Positions 18,722-28,022 are shown, numbered from the stretch's first letter. The stretch is 64,000 bases of DNA from Roseateles sp. (GCA_016790285.1 JAEUPJ010000030.1:62001-126000); one strand, 5' to 3'. Notes: generated by a model not told the origin, from the sequence alone. Numbers and translations are program-made.

Positions 18722-19248
18722 TGGCACGCCTGAACAACGCCTCCGGCGCCGAAGGACTCGCTGCCCAGTGGCAGCAGCTCAAGACCCAGGCCCTCACGCA
18801 GTGGGAAGCCATGGGCGAACGCGAACGCGTGGCGCTGGCCGCCGTCGGCGCGCTGCTGGCGCTGCTGCTGGCCTGGAGCGTGCTGCTCGCGCCTGCGCTG
18901 CGCACGCTCAAGTCCGCCCCGGTCGAACTTGAAAAGCTCGACCTGCAGCTGCAGCAGATGCAGGCCCAGGCCCAGGAGGCCAAGGTGCTGCGCGCGGCGC
19001 CCGCCGTGCCGCCAGCCCAGGCGCAGGCGGCCCTGACGGCGTCCGTCGAACACCTCGGCCCGGCCGCGCGGCTGAACCTGACCGGCGACCGCGCCGTCGT
19101 CACGCTCAATGGCGTGACCCCGGAGATGCTGCAGGGCTGGCTGGGCGAAGTGCGCTCCGCGGCGCGGGCGCGGCCCGTCGAGGCCCAGCTCACGCGCGGC
19201 CCCAAGGGCTACGCCGGCACGCTCGTGCTGACGCTGGGGGGCAACTGA
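18721..19248 (+). CDS. gspM: Type II secretion system protein GspM
   Basis: A small inner-membrane partner of GspL (175 aa). A cytoplasmic N-terminal helix of about 35 residues is followed by a membrane helix with ERVALAAVGALLALLLAWSV, a coiled-coil stretch rich in Gln/Ala (LQLQQMQAQAQEAK) and a ferredoxin-like periplasmic domain containing LTGDRAVVTLNGV. It overlaps gspL by one base and gspN by one base (TGATG), indicating translational coupling. Confidence 0.9.
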   Translation: MARLNNASGAEGLAAQWQQLKTQALTQWEAMGERERVALAAVGALLALLLAWSVLLAPALRTLKSAPVELEKLDLQLQQMQAQAQEAKVLRAAPAVPPAQAQAALTASVEHLGPAARLNLTGDRAVVTLNGVTPEMLQGWLGEVRSAARARPVEAQLTRGPKGYAGTLVLTLGGN

Positions 19249-20129
19249 TGACCCTCTTCCGCAAGACCTCCCATGCCACCACCGTGGCCGGCGACTCCGT
19301 GCTCGGCGGCATGCACGCCGGCGGCCGCGCGGTGCGCCACATCACACCCAAGCGCTGGAGCATCGCCGGGGCGCTCGTCGGCGTTGCCGCGGCCCTCATC
19401 GCCTTCGCGCCGGCGAGCTGGCTGGCCCGCGCGCTGGCCTCGGCCACGAACGAACATCTGCTCATCGTGGACACCCGCGGCAGCGTCTGGAACGGCTCGG
19501 GCGTGCTCGTGCTGACCGGCGGTGTGGGCAGCCGCGACGCCTCCGCCCTGCCCGGCCGCCTGCATTGGCGCATGGCGCTCAAGGGGATGGGCCTGCAGCT
19601 CGCCGCGCGGCAGGACTGCTGCATCAACGGCGAGCTGCTGCTGGGCATCAAGCCGGGCCTGGGGCGCGTGGAGCTGAGCGTGGACAGCAAGGCCGACTGG
19701 CTCGCCCGCGTGCCCGCCGGGCTGCTCGCCGGCCTGGGCACGCCCTGGAACACCCTGCAGCTCGACGGCTCGCTGCGGCTGTCGGCGCGCGAGCTGCGGC
19801 TGGAGTCGGTGCAGGGCCGCTGGCGCCAGTTCGGCGAGCTGCAGCTCGACCTCGTCAACCTCTCCTCGCGCGTCTCCACCGTCGCCCCGCTGGGCAGCTA
19901 CCGCTTCACGGTGACGGCCGACACGGCCAACCCCGGCGTCAGTGCACTGCGCCTGTCCACGCTCGAAGGGGCGCTTCAGCTCTCGGGCGTGGGCGTGCTC
20001 AACAGCGGTGGCAAGAGCCGCTTCACCGGCGAGGCGGGCGCCGCGCCCGGCCGCGAGGAAGCGCTGAACAATCTGCTGAACATCATCGGGCGCCGCCAAG
20101 GCGCGCGCTCCGTCCTGACGATCGGATGA
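19248..20129 (+). CDS. gspN: Type II secretion system protein GspN
   Basis: An accessory component (293 aa) found in a subset of type II systems. One N-terminal membrane helix is at about residues 44-66 (AGALVGVAAALIAFAP-type; seen as GALVGVAAALIAFAPASWL). A periplasmic beta-rich domain has the family segment DTRGSVWNGSGVL and the C-terminal LNIIGRRQGARSVLTIG, which resembles the GspN end. Its precise role is unsettled in the literature. It lies between gspM and gspD, overlapping both. Confidence 0.88.
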   Translation: MTLFRKTSHATTVAGDSVLGGMHAGGRAVRHITPKRWSIAGALVGVAAALIAFAPASWLARALASATNEHLLIVDTRGSVWNGSGVLVLTGGVGSRDASALPGRLHWRMALKGMGLQLAARQDCCINGELLLGIKPGLGRVELSVDSKADWLARVPAGLLAGLGTPWNTLQLDGSLRLSARELRLESVQGRWRQFGELQLDLVNLSSRVSTVAPLGSYRFTVTADTANPGVSALRLSTLEGALQLSGVGVLNSGGKSRFTGEAGAAPGREEALNNLLNIIGRRQGARSVLTIG

Positions 20130-22324
20130 TCATGAATCTCCAACGCACTGCCACCTCCGCTGCTGCGATCACGGCCCTGCTGCTCGCAGCCAGCGCCGCC
20201 TGCGCCCAGCCCGACAACGCCAACGTGCAGCGCGGGCGCTCGGCAGGACCGGCCGTCAAGGCGAGCTCCCCGGTCACGCTGAACTTCGTCAACGCCGACA
20301 TCGAGGCCGTGACCCGCGCCATCGGCGTGATGCTCAACCGCCAGATCATCATCGACCCGCGCGTGAAGGGCACCGTCACCGTCTACAGCGAGCAGCCCGT
20401 GTCGGTGGCCGAGGCCTACCGCAACTACCTCGCCGCGCTGCGCGGCCTGGGCTTCACGGTGGTGGAGGTGGCGGGCTTTCTGAAGGTGCTGCCCGAGGCC
20501 GACGCCAAGATGCAGGCCGGCTCCGTGGCCGTGGAAACCAGCAATGTGCGCGGCGACCAGATCATCACGCAGATCTTCCGCGTGCAGCACGAGAACGCCA
20601 ACAACCTCGTGGCCGTGCTGCGCCCGCTGATCAGCCCCAACAACACGATCAACGCCAACCCGGGCAACAACAGCCTCGTCATCACCGACTACGCCGACAA
20701 CCTGCAGCGCATCGCCAAGATCATCGCGGCGATGGACACGCCGGGCGCGAGCGACATCGAGATCGTGCCGCTCAAGCACGCCGTGGCGGCCGACCTCGCA
20801 CCGCTCGTGCAGCGCCTGGCCGATGGTGGCGTCGCCGCCGGTGCGGCCGTGCCGGGCCAGAGCACCAGCGCCGTCAACGTGCTGGTGGACCCGCGCTCCA
20901 ACGGCCTCATCCTGCGCGCCAGCAACCCGGCGCGCCTGGCCGCCGTGCGCTCCATGGTCGACAAGCTCGACCAGCCCAGCGCCGACGGTGGCAACAACAT
21001 CCGCGTCGTCTACCTGAAGAACGCCGATGCGACCAAGCTCGCCACCGTGCTGCGCGCTGCGTTTGGCGCGGCATCCGGCGGCAGCAGTGGCAATAACTCG
21101 TCGTCCGGGAGCAGTGGCAGCGGCCTGCTCACCGCCGGCACCAGCAGCGGCAACAACCAGTCGCTGACGGGCACGAATGCCAGTTCGGGCACCAGCGGTG
21201 GCATGAGCTCCGCGGCAGCCACCTCGCCGCTGAGCCAGTCGGCCGGTCCCTCCACCGGCGGCTTCGTGCAGGCCGACCCGTCCACCAACTCCCTGATCAT
21301 CACCGCGCCGGAGCCGCTCTACCGCCAGGTGCGTGCCGTCATCGAGCAGCTCGACGCCCGCCGCGCCCAGATCTACGTCGAGTCGCTCATCGTCAAGATC
21401 GACAACACCAAGGCCGCGCAGTTCGGCGTGCAGTGGCAGAACATCTTCGGCACCAAGGGTGACAGCAACCTCACCGGCGCCGGCACCAACTTCGGCACCG
21501 GGCTGTCCAACATCATCAACGCCACGGGCGTGATCGCGGGTGGTACGTCAGGCGTGCAGTCCGCGCTGTCCAGTGGCGCCACGGCGCCCACGGGCCTGAA
21601 CATTGGTTTCCTCAAGAAGTTCGGCAGCGTCTACACGCTGGGCGCCGTGGCCAACTTCTTCGAGAGCCAGAGCGGCGCCAATGTGCTGTCCACGCCCAAC
21701 CTCGTGGCCCTGGACAACGAGGAAGCCCGCATCGTCATCGGCCAGAACGTGCCCTTCGTGACCGGCTCCTACGCCAGCACCTCCAACACCGGCGGCACGG
21801 TCAACCCCTTCACCACCGTCGACCGCAAGGACGTGGGCCTGACCCTCAAGGTCAAGAGCCAGATCGGCGAAGGCGGCACGGTGCGCATGGTGGTCTACCA
21901 GGAGAACTCCTCCGTCGTGCCCGGCTCCAACGGCACCACGGGCCCAACGCTGGACAAGAGCGCCATCGAGACCAGCATCGTCGTCGACGATGGCGACGTC
22001 ATCGTGCTCGGCGGCCTGCTCAAGGACGAATACACCGACGGCGACGATGGCGTGCCGGGACTGTCCAAGATCCCGGTCATCGGCAACCTGTTCAGCAGCA
22101 AGAACCGCAAGCGGGTGAAGAGCAACCTGATGGTCTTCCTGCGCCCGGTGGTGCTGCGCAGCGCCGAGAGCAGCAACCAGCTCACGATGGACCGCTACGA
22201 CAGCATCCGTGCCGTACAACAGGGCGCCCAGCCGCAAAAGAGCATGCTCTTGCCTGACACCGGCGCCCCCATCCTGCCCGACACGCAGACTTCCTCGCCC
22301 CGCAAACCCCTGCCGCAGCAGTAA
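20126..22324 (+). CDS. gspD: Type II secretion system secretin GspD
   Basis: The outer-membrane secretin channel (732 aa). The signal peptide runs to about residue 28 (ALLLAASAACAQ). The N0 domain has LNFVNADIEAVTRAIG, and the N1-N3 domains follow with repeated LVQRLADGG / GLILRASNPARL-type KH folds. A Gly/Ser-rich loop lies at about residues 315-385. The C-terminal secretin core has VPFVTGSYAS, the DVGLTLKVKSQI segment and VVDDGDVIVLGGLLKDE. The ATG at 20126 overlaps the gspN stop. A second ATG at 20132 is two codons in. GspC binds the N0 domain and GspE, F, L and M form the inner platform. Confidence 0.95.
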   Translation: MIMNLQRTATSAAAITALLLAASAACAQPDNANVQRGRSAGPAVKASSPVTLNFVNADIEAVTRAIGVMLNRQIIIDPRVKGTVTVYSEQPVSVAEAYRNYLAALRGLGFTVVEVAGFLKVLPEADAKMQAGSVAVETSNVRGDQIITQIFRVQHENANNLVAVLRPLISPNNTINANPGNNSLVITDYADNLQRIAKIIAAMDTPGASDIEIVPLKHAVAADLAPLVQRLADGGVAAGAAVPGQSTSAVNVLVDPRSNGLILRASNPARLAAVRSMVDKLDQPSADGGNNIRVVYLKNADATKLATVLRAAFGAASGGSSGNNSSSGSSGSGLLTAGTSSGNNQSLTGTNASSGTSGGMSSAAATSPLSQSAGPSTGGFVQADPSTNSLIITAPEPLYRQVRAVIEQLDARRAQIYVESLIVKIDNTKAAQFGVQWQNIFGTKGDSNLTGAGTNFGTGLSNIINATGVIAGGTSGVQSALSSGATAPTGLNIGFLKKFGSVYTLGAVANFFESQSGANVLSTPNLVALDNEEARIVIGQNVPFVTGSYASTSNTGGTVNPFTTVDRKDVGLTLKVKSQIGEGGTVRMVVYQENSSVVPGSNGTTGPTLDKSAIETSIVVDDGDVIVLGGLLKDEYTDGDDGVPGLSKIPVIGNLFSSKNRKRVKSNLMVFLRPVVLRSAESSNQLTMDRYDSIRAVQQGAQPQKSMLLPDTGAPILPDTQTSSPRKPLPQQ

Positions 22325-22340
22325 GGCGCCGCACCTGATC

Positions 22341-23765
22341 ATGGCCGCGATCCGCCATCCCCTGCCCTACGCCTTCGCCAAGGCCAATACCGTCCTGCTC
22401 GAAGACGACGGCAACACGCTGACGCTGTGGGCGCCGCCCGAAGTCGGCTGGGCGACGCTGTCCGAGGTGCAACGCCTGTACGCGGTGGACCGCCTGGAGT
22501 CCGAAGCCGCGACGTCGCTGGCCGAGCGCATCAACGCCGCCTATGCCGGCAGTGAAAGCAGCGCGGCGGTGGTGGTGGGCGAGGTCGAAAGTGCCGTCGA
22601 CCTGTCGCGCATGATGCAGGACCTGCCCGCGGTGGAAGACCTGCTGGAGGCCGCCAACGACGCGCCCATCATCCGCATGCTCAACGCGCTGCTCACGCAG
22701 GCCGCGAAGGACGGCGCGAGCGACATCCACATCGAGCCCTACGAGCGCAGCAGCTCGGTGCGCTTCCGCGTGGACGGCACGCTGCGCGAGGTGGTGCAGC
22801 CCAACCGGGCCCTGCACGCCGCGCTGATCTCGCGCCTGAAGATCATGGCCGAGCTCGACATCGCCGAGAAGCGCCTGCCGCAGGACGGCCGCATCTCGCT
22901 GCGCATTGGCGGCCGGGCGATCGACGTGCGGGTGTCGACCCTGCCCTCGGCCCACGGCGAGCGCGCCGTGCTGCGCCTGCTGGACAAGAGCGAATCCAAG
23001 TTCACCCTCGAAGGCCTGGGCATGGACGGCAACGTGCTGTCGGCCTTCAAGCGCCTCGTGCAGCAGCCGCACGGCATCGTGCTCGTCACCGGCCCGACCG
23101 GCTCGGGCAAGACGACCTCGCTCTACGCCTCGCTGCAGACGGTCGACACGAGCACCACCAACGTGCTGACCGTGGAAGACCCCATCGAGTACGAGCTGCC
23201 CGGCATCGGCCAGACCCAGGTCAACAGCAAGATCGACCTGACGTTCGCCAAGGCCCTGCGCGCCATCCTGCGCCAGGACCCGGACGTCATCATGATCGGC
23301 GAAATCCGCGACTACGAGACCGCGCAGATCGCCATCCAGGCCTCGCTCACCGGTCACCTGGTGCTGGCCACGCTGCACACGAACGACGCGCCCAGCGCCG
23401 TCACGCGCCTGACCGACATGGGCGTTGAGCCCTTCCTGCTCAGCAGCTCGCTGCTGGGCGTGCTGGCCCAGCGCCTGGTGCGCCGCCTGTGCCCCGTGTG
23501 CAAGCGGCAGGACGACACCGGCCACTGGCACCCAGTGGGCTGCGAGGCCTGCGGGCAGACGGGTTACAAGGGCCGCACCGGTGTGTACGAGCTGATGGTG
23601 GCGGACGACGCCGTGCGCGGCCTCATCCACAACCGCGCGGCCGAAAGCGAGCTGCTCACGGCTGCGCAGGCGGCCGGCCTGCGGTCCATGCGGGAGGACG
23701 GCGACCGGCTCATCAAGGCAGGCGTCACGTCCCTCGAAGAAGTGCTCCGCGTGACCCGAGAGTAG
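22341..23765 (+). CDS. gspE: Type II secretion system ATPase GspE
   Basis: The hexameric cytoplasmic ATPase (474 aa) that powers pseudopilus assembly. The N-terminal domain interacts with GspL. The RecA-like core has Walker A GPTGSGKTTSLYA, the Asp box VEDPIEYELPGIGQTQV, Walker B DPDVIMIGEIRD and the His box HLVLATLHTND. A tetracysteine zinc site is seen as CPVC and CEAC. The open frame extends upstream into gspD. The ATG at 22341, 16 bases after the gspD stop, is the sensible start. Confidence 0.96.
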   Translation: MAAIRHPLPYAFAKANTVLLEDDGNTLTLWAPPEVGWATLSEVQRLYAVDRLESEAATSLAERINAAYAGSESSAAVVVGEVESAVDLSRMMQDLPAVEDLLEAANDAPIIRMLNALLTQAAKDGASDIHIEPYERSSSVRFRVDGTLREVVQPNRALHAALISRLKIMAELDIAEKRLPQDGRISLRIGGRAIDVRVSTLPSAHGERAVLRLLDKSESKFTLEGLGMDGNVLSAFKRLVQQPHGIVLVTGPTGSGKTTSLYASLQTVDTSTTNVLTVEDPIEYELPGIGQTQVNSKIDLTFAKALRAILRQDPDVIMIGEIRDYETAQIAIQASLTGHLVLATLHTNDAPSAVTRLTDMGVEPFLLSSSLLGVLAQRLVRRLCPVCKRQDDTGHWHPVGCEACGQTGYKGRTGVYELMVADDAVRGLIHNRAAESELLTAAQAAGLRSMREDGDRLIKAGVTSLEEVLRVTRE

Positions 23766-23776
23766 GCTGAACCGCC

Positions 23777-24988
23777 GTGCCCGCCTACAAGTACGACGCC
23801 CTCACCGATGCCGGCCGCCAGACCAGCGGCCTGATCGAGGCCGACAACCCCCGCGCGGCACGCGCTGCCGTGCGGGCGCTGGGCCTGACGCCGCTGTCCA
23901 TTGACACCGTGCAGCAGCACGGTGCGCAGGAAGGCAGCCGCTTCACGCGCCGGGTCTTCAACCCCACGGCCCTGGCCGTGTGGACGCGCCAGCTTGCCGG
24001 CCTCGTCGGCTCGGGCCTGCCCATCGAGCGGGCGCTGACCGCCCTGGCCGACGAGAGCGAGGACACCCGCCAGCGCGAGCTCATCAGCCAGCTCAAGGCC
24101 GAGGTGAACGCCGGCTCGGCGTTCGCGCGCGCGCTGGCCTCGGCGCCGCGCGAGTTCGACGACGTCTACCGCGGCGTCGTGGCCGCCGGCGAGCAGAGCG
24201 GGGCGCTGGGCCAGGTGCTGGAGAAGCTCGCCGACGACCTCGAAGAGCGCCAGGACCTCAAGGCCAAGGTGGTGGGCGCCATGGCCTACCCGGCCATCGT
24301 GTCGCTGATCTCGGTCTTCATCATCATCTTCCTGGTGACCTACGTCGTTCCGCAGATCGCGACCGTCTTCACCAGCTCCAAGCGCACCCTGCCCGCGCTG
24401 ACCGTGGCCATGCTGGCCATCAGCGACTTCGTGCGCAGCTGGGGCTGGGCGATGCTGGCGGTGCTCGTCGCCGGCGGCGTGGGCCTGCGCTACGCGCTCA
24501 AGGCGCCGGCCTTTCGGCTGCGCTTCGATGCCGGCATCCTCAAGCTGCCCCTGATCGGGCGGCTGACCCGCGGCTACAACGCCGCGCGCTTCGCCGGCAC
24601 GCTGGCCATGCTGGCCGGCGCGGGCGTGCCCATCCTGAAGGCGCTGCAGGCCGCGGCCGAGACGCTGTCCAACCGCGCCATGCAGGCCGACGCGCTGGAT
24701 GCCCTCGTCATGGTGCGCGAAGGCGCGCCGCTGGGCTCGGCCCTCGCGGGCAAGAAGCGCTTCCCGGGCATCCTCGCGATGTTCGCCCGGCTGGGCGAGC
24801 AGACCGGCGAGCTGCCCGACATGCTCGGCCGCGCCGCGCGCCAGCTCGGCACCGAGGTGCAGCGCCGCTCGATGGCGGCCGCCACGCTGCTGGAGCCGCT
24901 GCTCATCGTGGCCATGGGCGCGGTGGTGCTGCTCATCGTGCTGGCGGTGCTGCTGCCGATCATTCAGCTCAACACTTGGGTGAAATAG
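23777..24988 (+). CDS. gspF: Type II secretion system inner-membrane protein GspF
   Basis: A polytopic platform protein (403 aa) with two cytoplasmic helical domains and three membrane helices. It starts PAYKYDALTDAGRQTSG, typical of GspF. The F-domain repeats are ALAVWTRQLAGLVGSGLP and ARFAGTLAMLAGAGVPIL. The last membrane segment VVLLIVLAVLLPIIQLN ends with the family tail NTWVK. Start codon is GTG at 23777, 11 bases after gspE. It is the last gene of the cluster. No prepilin peptidase (gspO/pilD) is present in the window. Confidence 0.95.
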   Translation: MPAYKYDALTDAGRQTSGLIEADNPRAARAAVRALGLTPLSIDTVQQHGAQEGSRFTRRVFNPTALAVWTRQLAGLVGSGLPIERALTALADESEDTRQRELISQLKAEVNAGSAFARALASAPREFDDVYRGVVAAGEQSGALGQVLEKLADDLEERQDLKAKVVGAMAYPAIVSLISVFIIIFLVTYVVPQIATVFTSSKRTLPALTVAMLAISDFVRSWGWAMLAVLVAGGVGLRYALKAPAFRLRFDAGILKLPLIGRLTRGYNAARFAGTLAMLAGAGVPILKALQAAAETLSNRAMQADALDALVMVREGAPLGSALAGKKRFPGILAMFARLGEQTGELPDMLGRAARQLGTEVQRRSMAAATLLEPLLIVAMGAVVLLIVLAVLLPIIQLNTWVK

Positions 24989-24990
24989 AC

Positions 24991-25082
24991 CACCCCCTAC
25001 CGCAGCGGAGCTGCGGCCCCCTCAAGGGGGCACTCACGTGGGACCGGCGGAGCCGGATCCCCGTGAGTCGCTGGAGGGGGTG
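24991..25082. repeat. Four-arm palindromic intergenic element
   Basis: A compact structure of four nested inverted repeats. The outer stem CACCCCCT (24991-24998) pairs with AGGGGGTG (25075-25082). Inside are hairpins CCGCAGC-GGA-GCTGCGG (25000-25016), CCCCC-TCAA-GGGGG (25017-25030), and a long one with ACTCACG (25032-25038) pairing CGTGAGT (25062-25068) and an inner CCGGC-GGA-GCCGG. It looks like a mobile REP/MITE-type palindromic element placed just after gspF, where it may also stop transcription. It has no tRNA features. Copies elsewhere in the genome cannot be checked here. Confidence 0.7.
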
Positions 25083-25103
25083 CGGCACTGCGTGCGCACC
25101 GCG

Positions 25104-25706
25104 ATGGGTCAGGCAGTGAGGGTCCGTGTTTTGCCGGCAGTGGCCGTACTGGGCGTGAGCTGGAGCGTCGTCGCGTGGATCGGCGGGCGCTGGTGGCCGC
25201 ATTGGGGGCTGGCGTTCGCGGCGGAGGATGCGCCGCTGGCGTGGTGGCAGGCCGCCTTGCTGGTGGCGAATGCGACGGCCATGGCGGCGTTGGCGACGGT
25301 GCTGGGGGCGTGCGGCGCGCGGCGGGCGGTGGTGCTGGCCTGGGCGGGTCTGGCCGTGGGCCTGGTGCTGGCGGCGCTGGACGAGCGCTTCATGGCGCAC
25401 GAGGCGGTGCAGGACTGGCTGGAGTTCGACCTCGGTGTGAGCCGCACGCTGGCGCGCGGCGTCATCCTGGTCTACGCGGTCGGTGGCCTCGTGCTGCTGC
25501 ATACGGTGTGGAAGCACGGCAGCGCGGCGCTGCGGCGCTGGGCGGCTGCAGCACTGCTCGCAGGCTCCGGCGCGATCGCGCTGGACCTGGCCTTCGACAC
25601 GATCGCCATGCAGGTGGTCGAAGAGGGGCTGGAAGCCCTCGCCGAAACGCTGCTGCTGGCCGGCCTCTTCAGCGAACTGGGCAGCGCGGCGAGCCGGCCG
25701 CGCTGA
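25104..25706 (+). CDS. Hypothetical inner-membrane protein
   Basis: Unrecognised protein of about 200 aa. There are roughly five hydrophobic segments: VLPAVAVLGVSWSVVAWIG, WWQAALLVANATAMAAL, AVVLAWAGLAVGLVLAAL, GVILVYAVGGLVLLH and a weaker WAAAALLAGSGAIAL. A conserved-looking polar loop DERFMAHEAVQDW lies between helices three and four. An open frame begins at a GTG (25038) inside the palindromic element, so I chose the ATG at 25104. The 3' end overlaps the convergent secreted-protein gene by 38 bases. It may be in the gspF transcript, but the palindromic element separates them. Confidence 0.6.
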   Translation: MGQAVRVRVLPAVAVLGVSWSVVAWIGGRWWPHWGLAFAAEDAPLAWWQAALLVANATAMAALATVLGACGARRAVVLAWAGLAVGLVLAALDERFMAHEAVQDWLEFDLGVSRTLARGVILVYAVGGLVLLHTVWKHGSAALRRWAAAALLAGSGAIALDLAFDTIAMQVVEEGLEALAETLLLAGLFSELGSAASRPR

Positions 25707-26757
25707 GGGTCGGCGGCGGGTTCCAGTCCTCGTAGGGCTGGCTGATCGCCGCTTCCGTCCAGATGCGCGTGCCCCAGGCCGCGCCGCGTTTGCGCTGCGG
25801 CTGCTCGCCGTTGTTGTCGGGCTCGGCGTCGAGGTCGGCCGACACGAACTCGAACAAGGTGGCGCGCAGGCGCAGGGGCCCGAGTGCGGGTGCTGCCGGC
25901 AGGGCCAGTCGCAAGTCTCCGCGGGGCGAGGCAGCGTCACCCGGCTTGAGCGGCTGGCGCTGCACGGTCGCGCCCACCGCCCAGGCCGGGTTGGCCAGCG
26001 CCAGCACGCCCCAGACGGGCGGCTCGGCCGCACCCGGCCAGCGCAGCTCGACCCAGCTCTCGCAACTGGCCCCCAGGCCTCCCCACTGCAGACGCTGCAG
26101 GCGCGCCTCCGTCAGGCCCGTGGGGCTCACGGCCCACACCCGCGGCGCGCCGGCTGCCGTGCTGAACACGGCGCTCACCTGCACCTCCGCGAACTGCTCG
26201 GGCGGCGGCGTGTCGCGCAGGCGCATCTGCACGCCCCAGCCCAGCGCCTTGGCGGCCTGCAGCCACTGGGAGGCCTGGCCGTCGTCGATGCCCAGCCGCA
26301 CTACCGTGTCGCCGCCATCGCGCCGGTATTGCGCCACGCCGTCCTTCACGGCCGGCCCGGCCACGATGAAGGCCGTCGTCACGGGTGCCGGGTTCGGGAC
26401 CTCGCCGGTCGACGGCCAGCGCGCCGCCGCAGCGGACGGGGTCTTGCCAGCAGGCCAGCCCTGGCCCGCGACCCACTCGGCCAGCGGTGCCACCGCCCAG
26501 GCCGGCAGGAACACCGGCGCCGACGTCATCTCAAAGCCACCACTGCCGGCCACACGCGCCGGTGACGACTGGAACTGCGGCCACCACGTCCAGCCCGGCT
26601 GCATGTCCACCAGGCTCAGCACGGCCGCACCCGGCGGGGACGACTTGCCCCACTGCGCCAGGTCCTGCCTGAAGCCGGCCTGCGCCTGCTCCAGCGTCTG
26701 CGCCGACGCGGCCAGGTGCAGCAGCGCGCCCAGGGTTGCGATCAGCAGCCGCTTCAT
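25669..26757 (-). CDS. Hypothetical secreted protein, second of an unknown pair
   Basis: Unrecognised 362-aa protein with a cleavable signal peptide (MKRLLIATLGALLHLAASAQ). The mature part is Trp-rich with no motif I recognise; segments include PGWTWWPQFQSSPARVAGSG and CESWVELRWPG. It ends in a hydrophilic, Asn/Glu-rich tail (DAEPDNNGEQPQRKRG) followed by WTEAAISQPYEDWNPPP. The open frame extends upstream into the partner gene. The ATG at 26757 overlaps the partner's stop and begins the signal peptide. The overlap implies co-expression with the upstream secreted protein. A role in the envelope or periplasm is all that can be inferred. Confidence 0.65.
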   Translation of the reverse strand: MKRLLIATLGALLHLAASAQTLEQAQAGFRQDLAQWGKSSPPGAAVLSLVDMQPGWTWWPQFQSSPARVAGSGGFEMTSAPVFLPAWAVAPLAEWVAGQGWPAGKTPSAAAARWPSTGEVPNPAPVTTAFIVAGPAVKDGVAQYRRDGGDTVVRLGIDDGQASQWLQAAKALGWGVQMRLRDTPPPEQFAEVQVSAVFSTAAGAPRVWAVSPTGLTEARLQRLQWGGLGASCESWVELRWPGAAEPPVWGVLALANPAWAVGATVQRQPLKPGDAASPRGDLRLALPAAPALGPLRLRATLFEFVSADLDAEPDNNGEQPQRKRGAAWGTRIWTEAAISQPYEDWNPPPTLSAAGSPRCPVR

Positions 26758-28022
26758 GTGCAGGTCACCACGTTGTAGCGCGACAGCACGCGCCACCAGC
26801 CCTGCTCGTTGGCTTCGAGCTGGTAGAGGTCGTGCGCATACCAGCCCGCGGTGCGCCGCATGCCCTCCGCCCGCCAGTCGGCGGACAACGCACGGGCCGG
26901 GTCGAGCCAGGGTGCCTGGCTGATCTCCTGGTCCTGGCTGACGACGGTGCGCAGGTCCGGCACGCCGTCGCCGTCCAGGTCGACCTCGGTCAGCACGCGG
27001 TGCGTCAACGTGCCCATGGCGCCTGGCGCCGTGACGCGGGTCTCGCGCTGGGGCAGCACGCGTGCGAGGGCCGGGTCCACCGTGGCGGTGGTTGCAACAA
27101 TGGCCTGGATCTCGGCCCGCGCCGGCTGGGCCAGCACGACCTCGGCATCGCTCGACAGCTCGTCGGGCTTGCCGGTGCTGCCGCAGGCGTCGCTGCCATA
27201 AGCCGCACGGCGAAGCACGCCGGGCAGCAGGCCCTTGTCGGTCACGACCCACACCGGCAGGCGCAGGCTGAGCACGAGCTGGTCGATCTTGCCCTTGCCG
27301 TTGAGCAGCGCGCCACCGAGGTCGCCCATCTCGCTCTCGCGCCAGCTCGCTTTCACGGCCAGGCGGCGTGCCTTGGCGATCTCGTAGAGGTCCGCCAGCG
27401 CGGCGGCACTGCGCGCGTCGTAGCGAACGGCATACACCACGCCTTCCGGGTCACGCTGTCGCAGGCGGCTGACGAGCGGGCCACCGGCAAAACCGGCCAC
27501 CAGCACGTCGGCCTTGAGGAAGGAGGCCGCGGGTGCCCGCCCGCCCCAGCGCCCCAGGCCCAGCGCCGTCATGCGCGCGGGGTCGAGCTTGAACTCGCGG
27601 CTGCTTCGCGCGGCGAGCTGCACGTTGATGCCCGTGCTCGGCGGCTGCATCAGCACCTCGGCCGGCGCCTGGGCAAAGTCGCGGCTCAGCGCCGCGCGCA
27701 TCTTGCGGGACTCGGCGAACTCCGCGTCCAGCAGCTTGCGCCAGGCGGGCGCAGCCGGGCTGCCCTCCTCGCTGCCCTGGTGCCGGAGCTGGTGCAGCAG
27801 CCCGGCATGGTCGCCCCAGGCGTGCAGGGACGGCGTCAAGGCGAAATGCCGGCGCAGTGCCGCGAACTGCGCCGTGGCCGTGGCCACCGTGGGCGTGGCC
27901 ACGAGCGTGGCGCGAGCGAGATCGGCTTCGGCCTGGGCCAGCGCAGCCGACGGTGCCGCCGCGGCCGGGCCCGCCACCGCCAGCAGCAGCGGCAGCGCGA
28001 TGCGCCATGGTGTGAACGTCAT
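26754..28022 (-). CDS. Hypothetical secreted protein with Ca-binding-like loop, first of an unknown pair
   Basis: Unrecognised 422-aa protein. The signal peptide is at residues 1-23 (MTFTPWRIALPLLLAVAGPA then AAA). The middle contains FLKADVLVAGFAGGPLVSRL and a possible alpha/beta domain. Near the C-terminus, DLDGDGVPDLRTV is an FG-GAP/EF-hand-like calcium loop. The extreme C-terminus has WYAHDLYQLEANEQGWWRVL. Single cysteines, at GSDACGS and VVTCT, could pair. I chose the ATG at 28022 because AGGGAAGG lies just before it. The gene heads a two-gene operon divergent from the AAA ATPase gene at 28175. Confidence 0.65.
   Translation of the reverse strand: MTFTPWRIALPLLLAVAGPAAAAPSAALAQAEADLARATLVATPTVATATAQFAALRRHFALTPSLHAWGDHAGLLHQLRHQGSEEGSPAAPAWRKLLDAEFAESRKMRAALSRDFAQAPAEVLMQPPSTGINVQLAARSSREFKLDPARMTALGLGRWGGRAPAASFLKADVLVAGFAGGPLVSRLRQRDPEGVVYAVRYDARSAAALADLYEIAKARRLAVKASWRESEMGDLGGALLNGKGKIDQLVLSLRLPVWVVTDKGLLPGVLRRAAYGSDACGSTGKPDELSSDAEVVLAQPARAEIQAIVATTATVDPALARVLPQRETRVTAPGAMGTLTHRVLTEVDLDGDGVPDLRTVVSQDQEISQAPWLDPARALSADWRAEGMRRTAGWYAHDLYQLEANEQGWWRVLSRYNVVTCT

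Noticed and set aside
24991..25082. tRNA-like cloverleaf
   Set aside because: Four stems are present but no tRNA consensus (T-arm, CCA, anticodon loop). It is kept as a palindromic repeat element.
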